Source: Nonomuraea endophytica (lineage in GTDB: Bacteria > Actinomycetota > Actinomycetes > Streptosporangiales > Streptosporangiaceae). From it: a stretch of 64,000 bases of DNA. The notes beneath the pieces were generated by a model that saw nothing but the letters and a program-made list of their open reading frames with translations, ran no database searches and was not told the origin of the DNA. Numbering within the stretch: the first letter of the stretch is position 1; every line of letters begins with the position of its first letter. Location of the stretch: contig NZ_JACHIN010000004.1 in NCBI RefSeq assembly GCF_014203235.1, positions 62,001 to 126,000 on the forward strand, read 5' to 3'. This document shows, piece after piece, positions 45,432 to 54,825 of this stretch. The translations under genes were made by a program, and so were the position numbers.

Positions 45432-47234
45432 CTACTCGCTCCACCACTCGATGTCCAGCCCGTCGGGCGCGTCGACCACCCGCAGGCACGCGTATGCCCC
45501 GTCGGCCTCGATGTCCAGCACGTTCCAGGTGGTGGTGGGCAGCCACTCGACCACCGCGAGATCCTCCCAGGGCCCCTCGGCCGCTCCAGCCCCCTGGAAC
45601 CTGGTCCCCCGCACCGCGTCCAGCGCCCGCCACACCGGCTCCGGCCACTTCCCGCCCACCGCCCGCGCGCCGGTGGGCACCGCAGGCCGGAAACGCACCC
45701 GCCGGATACGGACGGGCTCGGCCAGCGCCACAACCGCCCCCACCCCGCCGACCCACCCCACCTCACCGACCGCCTCCAGCCCGCCGACCGGCCGCAGCCC
45801 CCTGACCGGCTGCACCTCACCGCTCGGCCCCACCTCACCAACCGGCCGCTGCGGCGCGTTTCCCGGGCAGGGCAGCGCGTCCACCACCGACAGGTAGTCG
45901 TCCACATCGGCCAGACGGGGTCCGCCCCACAAGCGGTCGGCCAGGACGGCGAGCGGGCGGGTGGCGTACCAGCCGAAGTAGGTGTCGGGTTGTTCCTCGG
46001 CCCAGTCGGCCCACACGCACAGCTGGTAGCCGCTGATCTGGGAGGGGGCCCAGTCGTGGTAGAGGTGGCGGGGGTCGGCGGTGACGTAGTTGACGCCCAT
46101 GCGGTTGCCCGGGGCGGTGCGTGGGGTGATGTAGTGGCTGACGGCCGGGGCGGCGATCACGTCGTAGCCCGCGTCGGAGAAGGCGCGGACCTCGGCTTCG
46201 GTGTCCGGCCAGGCGGTGAGGCGGATGTCGCGGTCGGGGCTGATCCGGTGGGTGCCGCCGGAGGCGTACTCCCACCAGTTCCACATCTCCGGCCGTTTGC
46301 CATGATCCCGGACGACCTGGGCGAGCTCGTTGACGAAGGCGATGAGCGCGTCGCTGGGGCCGTGGTCGGGGTGGATCGAGCGGGCGTACGCCACCAGGGC
46401 GGGGGCGGCCGACAGGGCGGGCTCGACCGGCCACTCGTCGGCGCCGATGTGGACGGCGGGGGTGTCGAAGGCGGCGCAGAACGCGGCCAGCAGGCCCTTG
46501 ATCCACTCGCGGTTGGCCGGCCGGGTGACGTCCATGGTCCAGGCGTCGGTGGCGTGCCCGGTCCAGTGGGCGCCGTCGTTGAGGGCGGAGTCCGCCGGAC
46601 GCAGCTCGGGACGGCGGGCAATGAGGTGGGAGGCATGCGCGGGCAGGTCGATCTCCGGCACCGCCTCGATGTGCAGCGAACGGGCGTAGCCGATCAGCTC
46701 GGTCAGGTCGTCGATGCTGTACGCGGGCTCGGTGGCCAGGTCCTCGTAGCCGGGCAGGCGGACGCGGAAGCCGTTCCACTCGGTGAGGTGGAGCTGGAGG
46801 CGGTTGTAGCCGAGCCAGGCCATCCGGCGTACGAAGCGGCGCAGGTAGGCGGGGTCCCAGTGGCGGCGGCCGAGGTCGAGCATGACGCCGCGGACGGCGA
46901 CCGCAGGGCCGTCGGTGATCGTGAGCTTGGGCAGTTCCGGGCCCGACAGCAGCTTCAGCACGGTCTGCAGGCCGTAGAAGGCGCCGGCCGGGTCCGAGGA
47001 GCGCACCTGGACCCGGTCGGCGATCTCCAGGACGTAGGACTGCGGCGGGATCGCGGGGTCGGTGGCGAGTTCGAGGTCGGCGCCGCGTACACGCTCGGGA
47101 AGGGGCAGCCCGGTCGCGGCGCGCAGTTCGGCGAGCAGCGGCCCGGCGCCGGGGCTGATCGTGGCGTGCGGGCCGAGGCGCAGGCGGGCGCCCGCGGCGC
47201 TGAGCCGGTGGGGGGTGGGAACGAGCGGGATCAC
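45432..47234 (-). CDS. GH20 beta-N-acetylhexosaminidase
   Basis: Glycosidase of 600 residues that removes terminal N-acetylhexosamine by substrate-assisted catalysis. It has the GH20 N-terminal domain (residues about 1-110), then the barrel with GVMLDLGRRHWDP, the catalytic Asp-Glu pair D266-E267 in VHIGADEWP, and tryptophans of the acceptor pocket (EMWNWWEYA, LTAWPD). A Gly/Val/Pro-rich linker (about 485-520) joins a C-terminal galactose-binding-like domain. No signal peptide is seen, so it may act inside the cell on imported amino sugars. It diverges from the amine oxidase gene. Confidence 0.9.
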   Translation of the reverse strand: MIPLVPTPHRLSAAGARLRLGPHATISPGAGPLLAELRAATGLPLPERVRGADLELATDPAIPPQSYVLEIADRVQVRSSDPAGAFYGLQTVLKLLSGPELPKLTITDGPAVAVRGVMLDLGRRHWDPAYLRRFVRRMAWLGYNRLQLHLTEWNGFRVRLPGYEDLATEPAYSIDDLTELIGYARSLHIEAVPEIDLPAHASHLIARRPELRPADSALNDGAHWTGHATDAWTMDVTRPANREWIKGLLAAFCAAFDTPAVHIGADEWPVEPALSAAPALVAYARSIHPDHGPSDALIAFVNELAQVVRDHGKRPEMWNWWEYASGGTHRISPDRDIRLTAWPDTEAEVRAFSDAGYDVIAAPAVSHYITPRTAPGNRMGVNYVTADPRHLYHDWAPSQISGYQLCVWADWAEEQPDTYFGWYATRPLAVLADRLWGGPRLADVDDYLSVVDALPCPGNAPQRPVGEVGPSGEVQPVRGLRPVGGLEAVGEVGWVGGVGAVVALAEPVRIRRVRFRPAVPTGARAVGGKWPEPVWRALDAVRGTRFQGAGAAEGPWEDLAVVEWLPTTTWNVLDIEADGAYACLRVVDAPDGLDIEWWSE

Positions 47235-47356
47235 ACACTCTCCGTAGATCGGGATGCCGTGCGAATGACCTTAACCTTGGTTTCCGGGCATCCGGCACTT
47301 CACCGGGAACATCATTTCGCGCACGATGGAAGTCCCTCTGACGTAAGGAGTGCCCC

Positions 47357-49261
47357 ATGGCCGTGCACCCGCTTGCGATGGTCACCGCCGACGAGGTCCA
47401 AGCCGCGCGCCGCATCCTGGGTACGGCGGGGCACCTCGGCCCGGACGTGCGCTTCGCCTACCTCGGCCCGGAAGAACCCGCCAAAGCCGACCTGCTGGCC
47501 CACAACCCGGGCGACCTCGTGGACCGGCGGCTGCGCGTGCTGCTGCTCGACCGGTCCACCGGCGCCGCCTCCTCCCTGCTCGTCTCCGTCACCCGCGGCG
47601 TCGTGGACCACGTCGAGAAGCTCGACCCGGCCGTGTCGGGCCAGTCGCCCATCATGGTCGAGGAGTTCGAGGCGGTGCAGCGCATCCTCGACGACGACCC
47701 GGCGTGGGGCAAGGCGCTGGCCAGGCGCGGCCTCACTCCGGAGACCGTACGCGCCTGCCCGCTGTCGGCCGGGCACTACGCCTACCCGGAGGAGTCGGGC
47801 CGCCGCGTCATCCGCAGCTTCGGCTTCCACCAGGACCACGAGCACGACCACCCGTGGGCCCACCCGGTCGACGGCCTGGTCGCCTACGTGGACCTCGTCG
47901 CGGGCACGGTCATGAAGGTGATCGACGAGGAGCTGACCGAGGTGCCGCGCGAGCCCGGCAACTTCCAGGACGCCGGCTACACCGGCCCCGCCCGCACCAG
48001 CCTGCGCCCCATCGAGATCACCCAGCCGGAGGGCCCCAGCTTCACCGTCGAGGACGGGCTCGTGCACTGGGAGAACTGGAGCCTGCGCATCGGCTTCAAC
48101 GTGCGCGAGGGCCTCACGCTGCACCAGATCAGCTTCCGCGACCAGGGCCGCGACCGGCCGGTCATCCATCGCGCCTCGATCGCCGAGATGGTCGTCCCGT
48201 ACGCCGACCCGTCACCGGTGCGGTTCTGGCAGAACTACTTCGACCAGGGCGAGTACCTCTTCGGCCGCTTCACCAACTCCCTCGAACTGGGCTGCGACTG
48301 CGTCGGCGAGATCCACTACACCGACGTCGTCGTCGCCGACGAGCAGGGTGAGCCCGCCACGATCCGCAACGCGATCTGCATGCACGAAGAGGACTACGGC
48401 GTGCTGTGGAAGCACTCCGACATGTTCGCCGGCTCGAACGAGACCCGCCGCCAGCGCCGCCTGGTGATCTCGTTCTTCACCACCGTCGGCAACTACGACT
48501 ACGGCTTCTACTGGTACCTCTACCTGGACGGCACGATCGGCTGTGAGTGCAAGGCCACCGGCGTGCTGTTCACCTCCGCCTACCCGCCCGAGGGCCGCGA
48601 GTACGCCGCCCAGGTCGCCCCCGGCCTGGCCGCCCCCTTCCACCAGCACCTTTTCTCCGCCCGCCTGGACATGGCGGTCGACGGCCACACGAACGCGGTG
48701 GACGAGATCGACGCCGTGAGCGTGCCGATGGGCGAGGGCAACCCGTACGGCAACGCCTTCGCCCGCCAGGTCACCCGCCTGGCCACGGAGAGCCAGGCCC
48801 AGCGCCTGGCCGACCCGTCGCGCGGCCGCGTCTGGCAGGTCGTCAACCCGCAGGTCACCAACCGCCTGGGCGCGCCGGTCGGCTACACGCTCATCCCGGA
48901 GCCGCGCCCGACGCTGCTGGCCGACCCGGCCTCCTCCATCGCCGCCCGCGCCGCCTTCGCCACCCGCCACCTGTGGGTCACCCGGCACGCCGACGACGAG
49001 CGCTTCCCGGCCGGCGACCTGATCAACCAGCACCCGGGCGGCGGTGGCCTGCCCGCCTGGACCGCCGCCGACCGGAGCCTGGACGGCGAGGACATCGTGT
49101 TGTGGCACACCTTCGGCGTGACGCACTTCCCGCGCACCGAGGACTGGCCGGTCATGCCGGTGGACCACATCGGGTTCTCGCTCAAGCCGACCGGCTTCTT
49201 CGACCGCAACCCGACGCTGGACGTGCCCCGCTCGACCGGGGGGCACTGCCACCCGGAGTAA
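47357..49261 (+). CDS. Copper-containing primary amine oxidase (tyramine/histamine oxidase type)
   Basis: Oxidises primary amines to aldehydes with release of ammonia and hydrogen peroxide. The 634-residue protein has the N2/N3 domains and the catalytic domain. The topaquinone precursor is Tyr380 in TVGNYDYGFYW, the catalytic base Asp296 in YFDQGEYLFGRF, and the copper ligands His429 and His431 (FHQHLFSARLDM) plus His590 (GVTHFPRTED). All key residues are intact. No signal peptide is present. TAAGGAG lies 5-6 nt before the ATG. With the arginine deiminase it suggests use of amines or amino acids as nitrogen sources. Confidence 0.95.
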   Translation: MAVHPLAMVTADEVQAARRILGTAGHLGPDVRFAYLGPEEPAKADLLAHNPGDLVDRRLRVLLLDRSTGAASSLLVSVTRGVVDHVEKLDPAVSGQSPIMVEEFEAVQRILDDDPAWGKALARRGLTPETVRACPLSAGHYAYPEESGRRVIRSFGFHQDHEHDHPWAHPVDGLVAYVDLVAGTVMKVIDEELTEVPREPGNFQDAGYTGPARTSLRPIEITQPEGPSFTVEDGLVHWENWSLRIGFNVREGLTLHQISFRDQGRDRPVIHRASIAEMVVPYADPSPVRFWQNYFDQGEYLFGRFTNSLELGCDCVGEIHYTDVVVADEQGEPATIRNAICMHEEDYGVLWKHSDMFAGSNETRRQRRLVISFFTTVGNYDYGFYWYLYLDGTIGCECKATGVLFTSAYPPEGREYAAQVAPGLAAPFHQHLFSARLDMAVDGHTNAVDEIDAVSVPMGEGNPYGNAFARQVTRLATESQAQRLADPSRGRVWQVVNPQVTNRLGAPVGYTLIPEPRPTLLADPASSIAARAAFATRHLWVTRHADDERFPAGDLINQHPGGGGLPAWTAADRSLDGEDIVLWHTFGVTHFPRTEDWPVMPVDHIGFSLKPTGFFDRNPTLDVPRSTGGHCHPE

Positions 49262-49280
49262 CCAGCCACGTGGTGAAGCT

Positions 49281-49306
49281 GCTCCTGGGTCCAGCGGCCC
49301 AGGAGC
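49281..49306. terminator. Hairpin between amine oxidase and thrS
   Basis: A 9-bp perfect stem GCTCCTGGG (49281-49289) with CCCAGGAGC (49298-49306) and an 8-nt loop lies in the 50-bp gap between these convergent genes. No T-run is present. It probably serves both strands. Confidence 0.65.
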
Positions 49307-49312
49307 TCGCCG

Positions 49313-51292
49313 TCACACCTGGATGCGGCGCTCCACCGCGTCGACGATCTCGGCCACGGCCACCTCGACCGGGACGCCGTTCTTCTGCTCGCCGCTGCGG
49401 TAGCGGAAGGAGACCGCGCCGGCGGCGATGTCCTCGTCACCGGCCAGCAGCATGAACGGCACCTTGGCCTTCTGCGCGTTCCTGATCTTCTTCTGCATGC
49501 GGTCGTCGGCGCTGTCGACCTCGACCCGGATGCCGCGCTCGCGCAGCTTCTTGGCGACGTCCTGCAGGTAGGCGATGTGCGCCTCGGCGATCGGGATGCC
49601 GACCACCTGGACCGGCGACAGCCACGCCGGGAAGGCGCCCGCGTAGTGCTCGACGAGCACGCCCATGAACCGCTCGACCGACCCGAACAGCGCCCGGTGG
49701 ATCATGACCGGCGTCTGCCGCGAACCGTCGGCGGCCTGGTATTCGAGGCCGAAGCGCTTGGGCTGGTTGAAGTCGAGCTGGATGGTCGACAGCTGCCAGG
49801 TGCGCCCGATGGCGTCCTTGGCCTGCACCGAGATCTTGGGCCCGTAGAAGGCGGCGCCGCCGGGGTCGGCCACGAGCTCCAGGCCGGACTCCTCGGCCGC
49901 CTGCCGCAGCGACTCGGTGGCCTCGTCCCAGTCGGCCTGCTCGCCGATGAACTTGTCGGAGTCGTCGCGGGTGGACAGCTCCAGGTAGAACTCCTCCAGG
50001 CCGAAGTCGCGCAACACACTCAGCACGAAGGCCAGCAGCGACTTGATCTCGTCGCCCATCTGCTCCTTGGTGGTGTAGATGTGCGAGTCGTCCTGCGTCA
50101 TCCCCCGTACGCGGGTCAGGCCGTGGACCACACCGGACTTCTCATACCGGTAGACCGAGCCGAACTCGCACAGCCGCAGCGGCAGCTCCCGGTAGGACCG
50201 CCCGCGGGCCCGGAAGATCAGGTTGTGCATCGGGCAGTTCATCGGCTTGACGCGGTACTCGGTGCCGTCGAGCTCGAAGGGCGGGAACATGTCCTCGCCA
50301 TACCAGGGCAGGTGCCCGGAGGTCTCGAACAGCGATGACTTGGTCAGATGCGGCGTGTTGACGAACTCGTAGCCCGCCTCCAGCTGCCGCTTGCGCATGT
50401 AGTCTTCCATCTCCTTGCGGATGATCCCGCCCTTGGGATGGAAGACCGGCAGCCCGGAGCCGAGCTCCGGCGGGAAGCTGTACAGGTCGAGCTCGGCGCC
50501 GAGCCGCCGGTGGTCGCGCTTCTCGGCCTCCTCCAGCAGCTTGAGGTAGTCGTCCTGCTTGTCGCGGGACTCCCAGGCGGTGCCGTAGATGCGCTGGAGC
50601 TGCGGGTTCTTCTCGCTGCCGCGCCAGTAGGCGCCGCCGGTGCGCATGAGCTTGAAGGCCGGGATCGACTTGGTGGAGGGCACGTGCGGCCCGCGGCACA
50701 GGTCCTTCCAGCACAGCTCGCCCGTCTTGGGGTCGAGGTTGTCGTAGATGGTCAGCTCCGCGCCGCCGACCTCGACACTCGCGTGCTCGTCGGCAGTGTC
50801 TGCCGCACGTGCTCCTTTGAGCCCGATGAGCTCCAGCTTGTACGGCTCAGCCGCCAGCTCGGCCCGCGCCTCGTCGTCGGAGACCACGCGGCGCGAGAAC
50901 ACCTGCCCCTGCTTGACGATCTCCCGCATGCGCTTCTCCACGCGCTTGAGGTCGTCGGGGTGGAAGGCCTGCGGGACGTCGAAGTCGTAGTAGAAGCCGT
51001 TTTCGACCGGCGGGCCGATGCCCAGCTTGGCCTCGGGGAACAGCTCCTGCACCGCCTGCGCCATGACGTGCGCGGTGGAGTGGCGGACGATGGCCCGCCC
51101 GTCGGCGCTGCCGACCTCGACCGGCTCGACCACGTCGCCGGGCACCGCGTGGGCGGCCAGGTCGCGCAGCTCGCCGTTGACCCGGGCGGCGACGACCGAG
51201 CGGCCGTCGGCCTCCAGCGCGTCGCCGTACGTCGTGCCGGCCGCGACCACACGCTCGGCTCCGGCGAGGGTGATGCGTAGCTCGGCTGACAC
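49313..51292 (-). CDS. thrS: Threonyl-tRNA synthetase
   Basis: Charges tRNA-Thr with threonine. The 659-residue protein has the N-terminal TGS domain ([20 protein letters not shown]), the editing domain ([16 protein letters not shown]), the class II catalytic core with zinc ligands in [12 protein letters not shown] and motif 2 [15 protein letters not shown], and the anticodon-binding domain ([14 protein letters not shown]). GTG 51292 with AAGGGAG 5 nt upstream is the start; the frame runs open further but overlaps the GH25 gene. In relatives thrS directly precedes HIT-pgsA; here several genes intervene. Confidence 0.96.
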   Translation of the reverse strand: MSAELRITLAGAERVVAAGTTYGDALEADGRSVVAARVNGELRDLAAHAVPGDVVEPVEVGSADGRAIVRHSTAHVMAQAVQELFPEAKLGIGPPVENGFYYDFDVPQAFHPDDLKRVEKRMREIVKQGQVFSRRVVSDDEARAELAAEPYKLELIGLKGARAADTADEHASVEVGGAELTIYDNLDPKTGELCWKDLCRGPHVPSTKSIPAFKLMRTGGAYWRGSEKNPQLQRIYGTAWESRDKQDDYLKLLEEAEKRDHRRLGAELDLYSFPPELGSGLPVFHPKGGIIRKEMEDYMRKRQLEAGYEFVNTPHLTKSSLFETSGHLPWYGEDMFPPFELDGTEYRVKPMNCPMHNLIFRARGRSYRELPLRLCEFGSVYRYEKSGVVHGLTRVRGMTQDDSHIYTTKEQMGDEIKSLLAFVLSVLRDFGLEEFYLELSTRDDSDKFIGEQADWDEATESLRQAAEESGLELVADPGGAAFYGPKISVQAKDAIGRTWQLSTIQLDFNQPKRFGLEYQAADGSRQTPVMIHRALFGSVERFMGVLVEHYAGAFPAWLSPVQVVGIPIAEAHIAYLQDVAKKLRERGIRVEVDSADDRMQKKIRNAQKAKVPFMLLAGDEDIAAGAVSFRYRSGEQKNGVPVEVAVAEIVDAVERRIQV

Positions 51293-51333
51293 GGTGACTC
51301 CCTTGGATGACGGTGAAACGGGTGCACCGAATG

Positions 51334-51939
51334 CTATCGCGGGTCGAAGCCCAGCCTGGTCAGCTCCTCCCGGCTGCCGTGGAAGACGTTGCGGTCGAGC
51401 GGGCTGTTGGAGTGCTGGTGGATCGTCCATTGGGTCCACGGTCCCGGCACGATCGGCTGGCCGCGCGGCTGCTGGGGCGAGGCGATCCACAGCGGGTACT
51501 CGCCCAGGCCGGCGCAGTTGCCCGACTTGGCGAACCACAGGAAGGTGTAGATGAACGGCCGCACGCCCGCCTCGCGCTCGATGAAGCGGCACCAGCGGCG
51601 CGCGTAGCGTGCCACCCGGTCGGGCGGCAGCCCGTCGTTGGTCTCCAGGTCGAGGGCGATCAGGTCGCCCCTGCGCAGGCCGCCGGCGGCCTGGACGGTG
51701 CGCAGGAAGTGCCGGGCGTGCTCGGCCGGATCGCCCTTGGGCCGCCCGAAGTGGTAGGCGCCGCTGACGATCCAGCTTTCGCGCATGCCGTTCCAGTTGC
51801 GGCGGAAGAACCGGTCGCTCCAGTCTCCGCCCTCGGTGGCCTTGGCGAAGGCGAAGGCGACGCCCGACTTGGCGTGCGCGCCCCAGTCCACCGTCCCCTG
51901 CCAGTTGGACACGTCGATCCCATGCAGCAAGCGCTTCAC
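51334..51939 (-). CDS. GH25 lysozyme-like protein without a signal peptide
   Basis: Protein of 201 residues with the glycosyl hydrolase 25 (muramidase) fold: [14 protein letters not shown] with the first conserved Asp, [27 protein letters not shown] and the catalytic pair region IALDLETND. The end ([35 protein letters not shown]) is also typical. No signal peptide is present, so it may be released by lysis, exported by another route or act internally. Its start is ATG 51939. It reads toward thrS. Confidence 0.85.
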   Translation of the reverse strand: MKRLLHGIDVSNWQGTVDWGAHAKSGVAFAFAKATEGGDWSDRFFRRNWNGMRESWIVSGAYHFGRPKGDPAEHARHFLRTVQAAGGLRRGDLIALDLETNDGLPPDRVARYARRWCRFIEREAGVRPFIYTFLWFAKSGNCAGLGEYPLWIASPQQPRGQPIVPGPWTQWTIHQHSNSPLDRNVFHGSREELTRLGFDPR

Positions 51940-52056
51940 CGCGCCCCTTTCGTCGGCGCGGCGAAGCCCGTCCTGCCCTGCCTGCCGCTTCGCCCGCTCA
52001 CCTTGCCGGATCTTATTGAGCCATACTCCGGCCGACCCTGCGCCGCGCCGTACGCC

Positions 52057-52953
52057 CTATTGAACTAGGCCCTTGAGGAACTGTCGCGTACGTTCCCGCC
52101 CGGAGTACTCCGAGGCGATGAAGTCGGTGACGCCCGCCTCGGCGAGCTGCCGGATCTGGGCGTGGACGGAGTCCTCGTCGCCGACCACGGCCACGTCGCC
52201 GGGGCCGCCGGCGCCCTCCTTGTCGAGCATCGCCCGGTAGGAGGGCAGCTGACCGTACACCGAGAAGACCTCCTCGGCGCGCGCCCGCGCGGCGGCGGGG
52301 TCGTCGGTGACGCAGACGGGCAGGGCGCAGACGATGCGCGGCGCGGGACGGCCGGCCTCCCGGGCGGCGGCGGTCACGGCGGGCGCGACGTGCTCGACGA
52401 CGGTCTTGGGGCCGGTCATCCACAGGACGGTGCCGTCGGCGACGGCGCCTGCCAGGTGGAGCATGCGGGGGGCCAGGGCGGCGATGAGGACCTGCAGGCC
52501 ACGCCCGGGGGTGCTCAGGCGCACGTCGGCCTTGAGCGTCTCGCCCTGGAAGCTGACCTCGCCGTCGCGCACCAGCGGCAGCAGCACCGACAGGTACTCG
52601 CTCATGTGGCGGGCGGGCTTGTCGTAGCTGTAGCCGTACATGTTCTCGATGACGATCTTGTGCGACAGGCCGATGCCCAGCGTCAGGCGGCCGCCGAGCG
52701 CGGCGTTGGCGGTCAGCGCCTGCTGGGCGAGGGCGGCCGGGTGGCGCGGGTAGGTCGGCACGACGGAGGTGCCGAGTTCGAGGCCGGGCGCGTCGCCGCC
52801 CGCGGCGGTCAGGGCGGTCAGCGCGTCGAGGCCGAAGATGTTGGAGATCCAGGCCGAGGCGAAGCCGTCGGCGGCGGCGCCGGCCAGGCGCTCGCGCAGT
52901 TCGGCGATGGGGTCATCGCCCCTGGGCTCATTGAGGAACAGTCCGATCCGCAT
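52057..52953 (-). CDS. LLM-class F420-dependent oxidoreductase
   Basis: Luciferase-like monooxygenase-fold protein of 298 residues. The pattern ([66 protein letters not shown]-type segment, [14 protein letters not shown]) matches the actinobacterial family that uses reduced cofactor F420. Substrate unknown. It diverges from pgm with a 49-bp gap that must hold both promoters. Confidence 0.87.
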   Translation of the reverse strand: MRIGLFLNEPRGDDPIAELRERLAGAAADGFASAWISNIFGLDALTALTAAGGDAPGLELGTSVVPTYPRHPAALAQQALTANAALGGRLTLGIGLSHKIVIENMYGYSYDKPARHMSEYLSVLLPLVRDGEVSFQGETLKADVRLSTPGRGLQVLIAALAPRMLHLAGAVADGTVLWMTGPKTVVEHVAPAVTAAAREAGRPAPRIVCALPVCVTDDPAAARARAEEVFSVYGQLPSYRAMLDKEGAGGPGDVAVVGDEDSVHAQIRQLAEAGVTDFIASEYSGRERTRQFLKGLVQ

Positions 52954-53002
52954 CGCTACCGAACTCCATTCTAGTTTTTCCGGCCATCATAGGCTTGCTT
53001 CC

Positions 53003-54634
53003 ATGACCCACGATCGCGCAGGACAACCCGCTCAGCCGGCCGACCTGGTCGACGTCTCCCGGCTGGTTACCGCCTACTACGCGCTGCATCCGGATCCCGG
53101 AGATCCCGCTCAGCGCGTGGCGTTCGGCACCTCAGGGCATCGCGGGTCGGCACTGAAGAGCGCGTTCAACGAAGATCACATCTTGGCGACCAGCCAGGCC
53201 ATCTGCGAGTACCGCGCGGCGCAGGGCGTGTCGGGGCCGCTGTTCCTCGGCATCGACACGCACGCGCTGTCCGAGCCCGCCCGGGTCTCGGCGCTGGAGG
53301 TCTTCGCCGCCAACGAGGTCGAGGTGCGCATCGACAGCCGCGACGGCTACACGCCGACGCCGGCCGTCTCCCACGCCATCCTCACCCACCCGGGCTCCGA
53401 CGGGGTCGTGGTCACGCCGTCGCACAACCCGCCCGCCGACGGGGGCTTCAAGTACAACCCGCCCAACGGCGGTCCCGCCGGCACCGACGCCACCGGGTGG
53501 GTGCAGGAGCGCGCCAACGCGCTGCTCGCCGAGGGTCTCAAGGGGGTACGGCGGGTGCCGTACACCCGGGCTCTTGAGGCGGAGACGACCCGCAGGCACG
53601 ACTTCATGGGCGCGTACGTCGACGACCTGCCCTCCGTCTTCGACCTCGACGCCATCCGCGGCGCTGGCGTGCGCATCGGCGCCGACCCGCTCGGCGGGGC
53701 CAGCGTCGCCTACTGGGCCGAGATCGCCGAGCGGCACCGGCTCGACCTGACCGTGGTCAACCCGCTCGTCGACCCGACCTGGCGGTTCATGACCCTCGAC
53801 TGGGACGGCAAGATCCGCATGGACTGCTCATCCCCCTACGCGATGGCCTCCCTGATCGACAACCGCTCCCGCTACGACATCTCCACCGGCAACGACGCCG
53901 ACGCCGACCGGCACGGCATCGTGACGCCCGACGGAGGGCTGCTCAATCCGAACCACTACCTCGCCGTCGCCATCTCCTACCTGTACGAGCACCGCACCGG
54001 CTGGCCGGGTGACGCCGGGGTCGGCAAGACCATGGTCAGCAGCAGCATGATCGACCGGGTGACGGAGTCGCTGGGACGGCGGCTGATGGAGGTGCCGGTC
54101 GGGTTCAAGTGGTTCGTACCGGGGCTGCTGGACGGGTCGCTCGGGTTCGGCGGGGAGGAGAGCGCGGGGGCGTCGTTCCTGCGCCGGGACGGCTCGGTGT
54201 GGACGACCGACAAGGACGGGCTCATCCTGGCGCTCCTGGCCGCCGAGATCCTGGCCGTGACCGGGTCCTCGCCCAGCGAGCACTACGCCAAGCTGACCGA
54301 ACGCTTCGGCGCGCCCGCCTACGCCCGGGTGGACGCGCCCGCGACCCGCGAGGAGAAGGCGGTGCTGGGCAAGCTGTCGGCCTCCCAGATCACCGCCCGT
54401 TCCCTGGCCGGCGACCCGATCACGGCGGTCCAGACCGAGGCGCCGGGCAATGGTTCGGCGCTGGGCGGGGTGAAGGTGTCCACCGACCACGCCTGGTTCG
54501 CCGCCCGCCCCTCCGGGACCGAGGACGTCTACAAGATCTACGCCGAGTCCTTCAAGGGCCCCGACCACCTGGCCGAGGTCCAGGAGGAAGCCAGAGCAGT
54601 AGTCTCCGCCGCCCTGACCCAACGCAACCCCTAG
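53003..54634 (+). CDS. pgm: Phosphoglucomutase
   Basis: Interconverts glucose 1-phosphate and glucose 6-phosphate, linking glycolysis with glycogen, trehalose and cell-wall sugars. The 543-residue protein has the phosphoserine loop [11 protein letters not shown], the metal-binding loop [12 protein letters not shown], the sugar loop [11 protein letters not shown] and the phosphate loop [15 protein letters not shown]. Its N-terminus [11 protein letters not shown] is typical. The ATG at 53003 gives the normal length; the open frame further upstream is not conserved. Confidence 0.96.
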   Translation: MTHDRAGQPAQPADLVDVSRLVTAYYALHPDPGDPAQRVAFGTSGHRGSALKSAFNEDHILATSQAICEYRAAQGVSGPLFLGIDTHALSEPARVSALEVFAANEVEVRIDSRDGYTPTPAVSHAILTHPGSDGVVVTPSHNPPADGGFKYNPPNGGPAGTDATGWVQERANALLAEGLKGVRRVPYTRALEAETTRRHDFMGAYVDDLPSVFDLDAIRGAGVRIGADPLGGASVAYWAEIAERHRLDLTVVNPLVDPTWRFMTLDWDGKIRMDCSSPYAMASLIDNRSRYDISTGNDADADRHGIVTPDGGLLNPNHYLAVAISYLYEHRTGWPGDAGVGKTMVSSSMIDRVTESLGRRLMEVPVGFKWFVPGLLDGSLGFGGEESAGASFLRRDGSVWTTDKDGLILALLAAEILAVTGSSPSEHYAKLTERFGAPAYARVDAPATREEKAVLGKLSASQITARSLAGDPITAVQTEAPGNGSALGGVKVSTDHAWFAARPSGTEDVYKIYAESFKGPDHLAEVQEEARAVVSAALTQRNP

Positions 54635-54669
54635 CGGAAACCCCCTTAGCGGCAACACCCGCGCGGCGG

Positions 54670-54780
54670 CCACCCCGGAAGGGGGCCACCCCGGAAGGGG
54701 GCCACCCCGGAAGGGGGCCACCCCGGAAGGGGGCCACCCCGGAAGGGGGCCACCCCGGAAGGGGGCCACCCCGGAAACCC
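54670..54780. repeat. Seven 16-bp tandem repeats with GGAA-loop hairpins
   Basis: Seven near-identical head-to-tail units start at 54670, 54686, 54702, 54718, 54734, 54750 and 54766; the last is cut short. The unit is CCACCCCGGAAGGGGG. In each, CCCC-GGAA-GGGG can fold into a short hairpin closed by a GGAA tetraloop (GNRA type). The array begins 36 bp after the pgm stop and ends 46 bp before the stop codon of the convergent gene. No spacers are present, so it is not a CRISPR array. Confidence 0.9.
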
Positions 54781-54825
54781 GAGGGTTTAGACACCGATGG
54801 TGGTGGGGCCGCCTGGATCGGGGGG

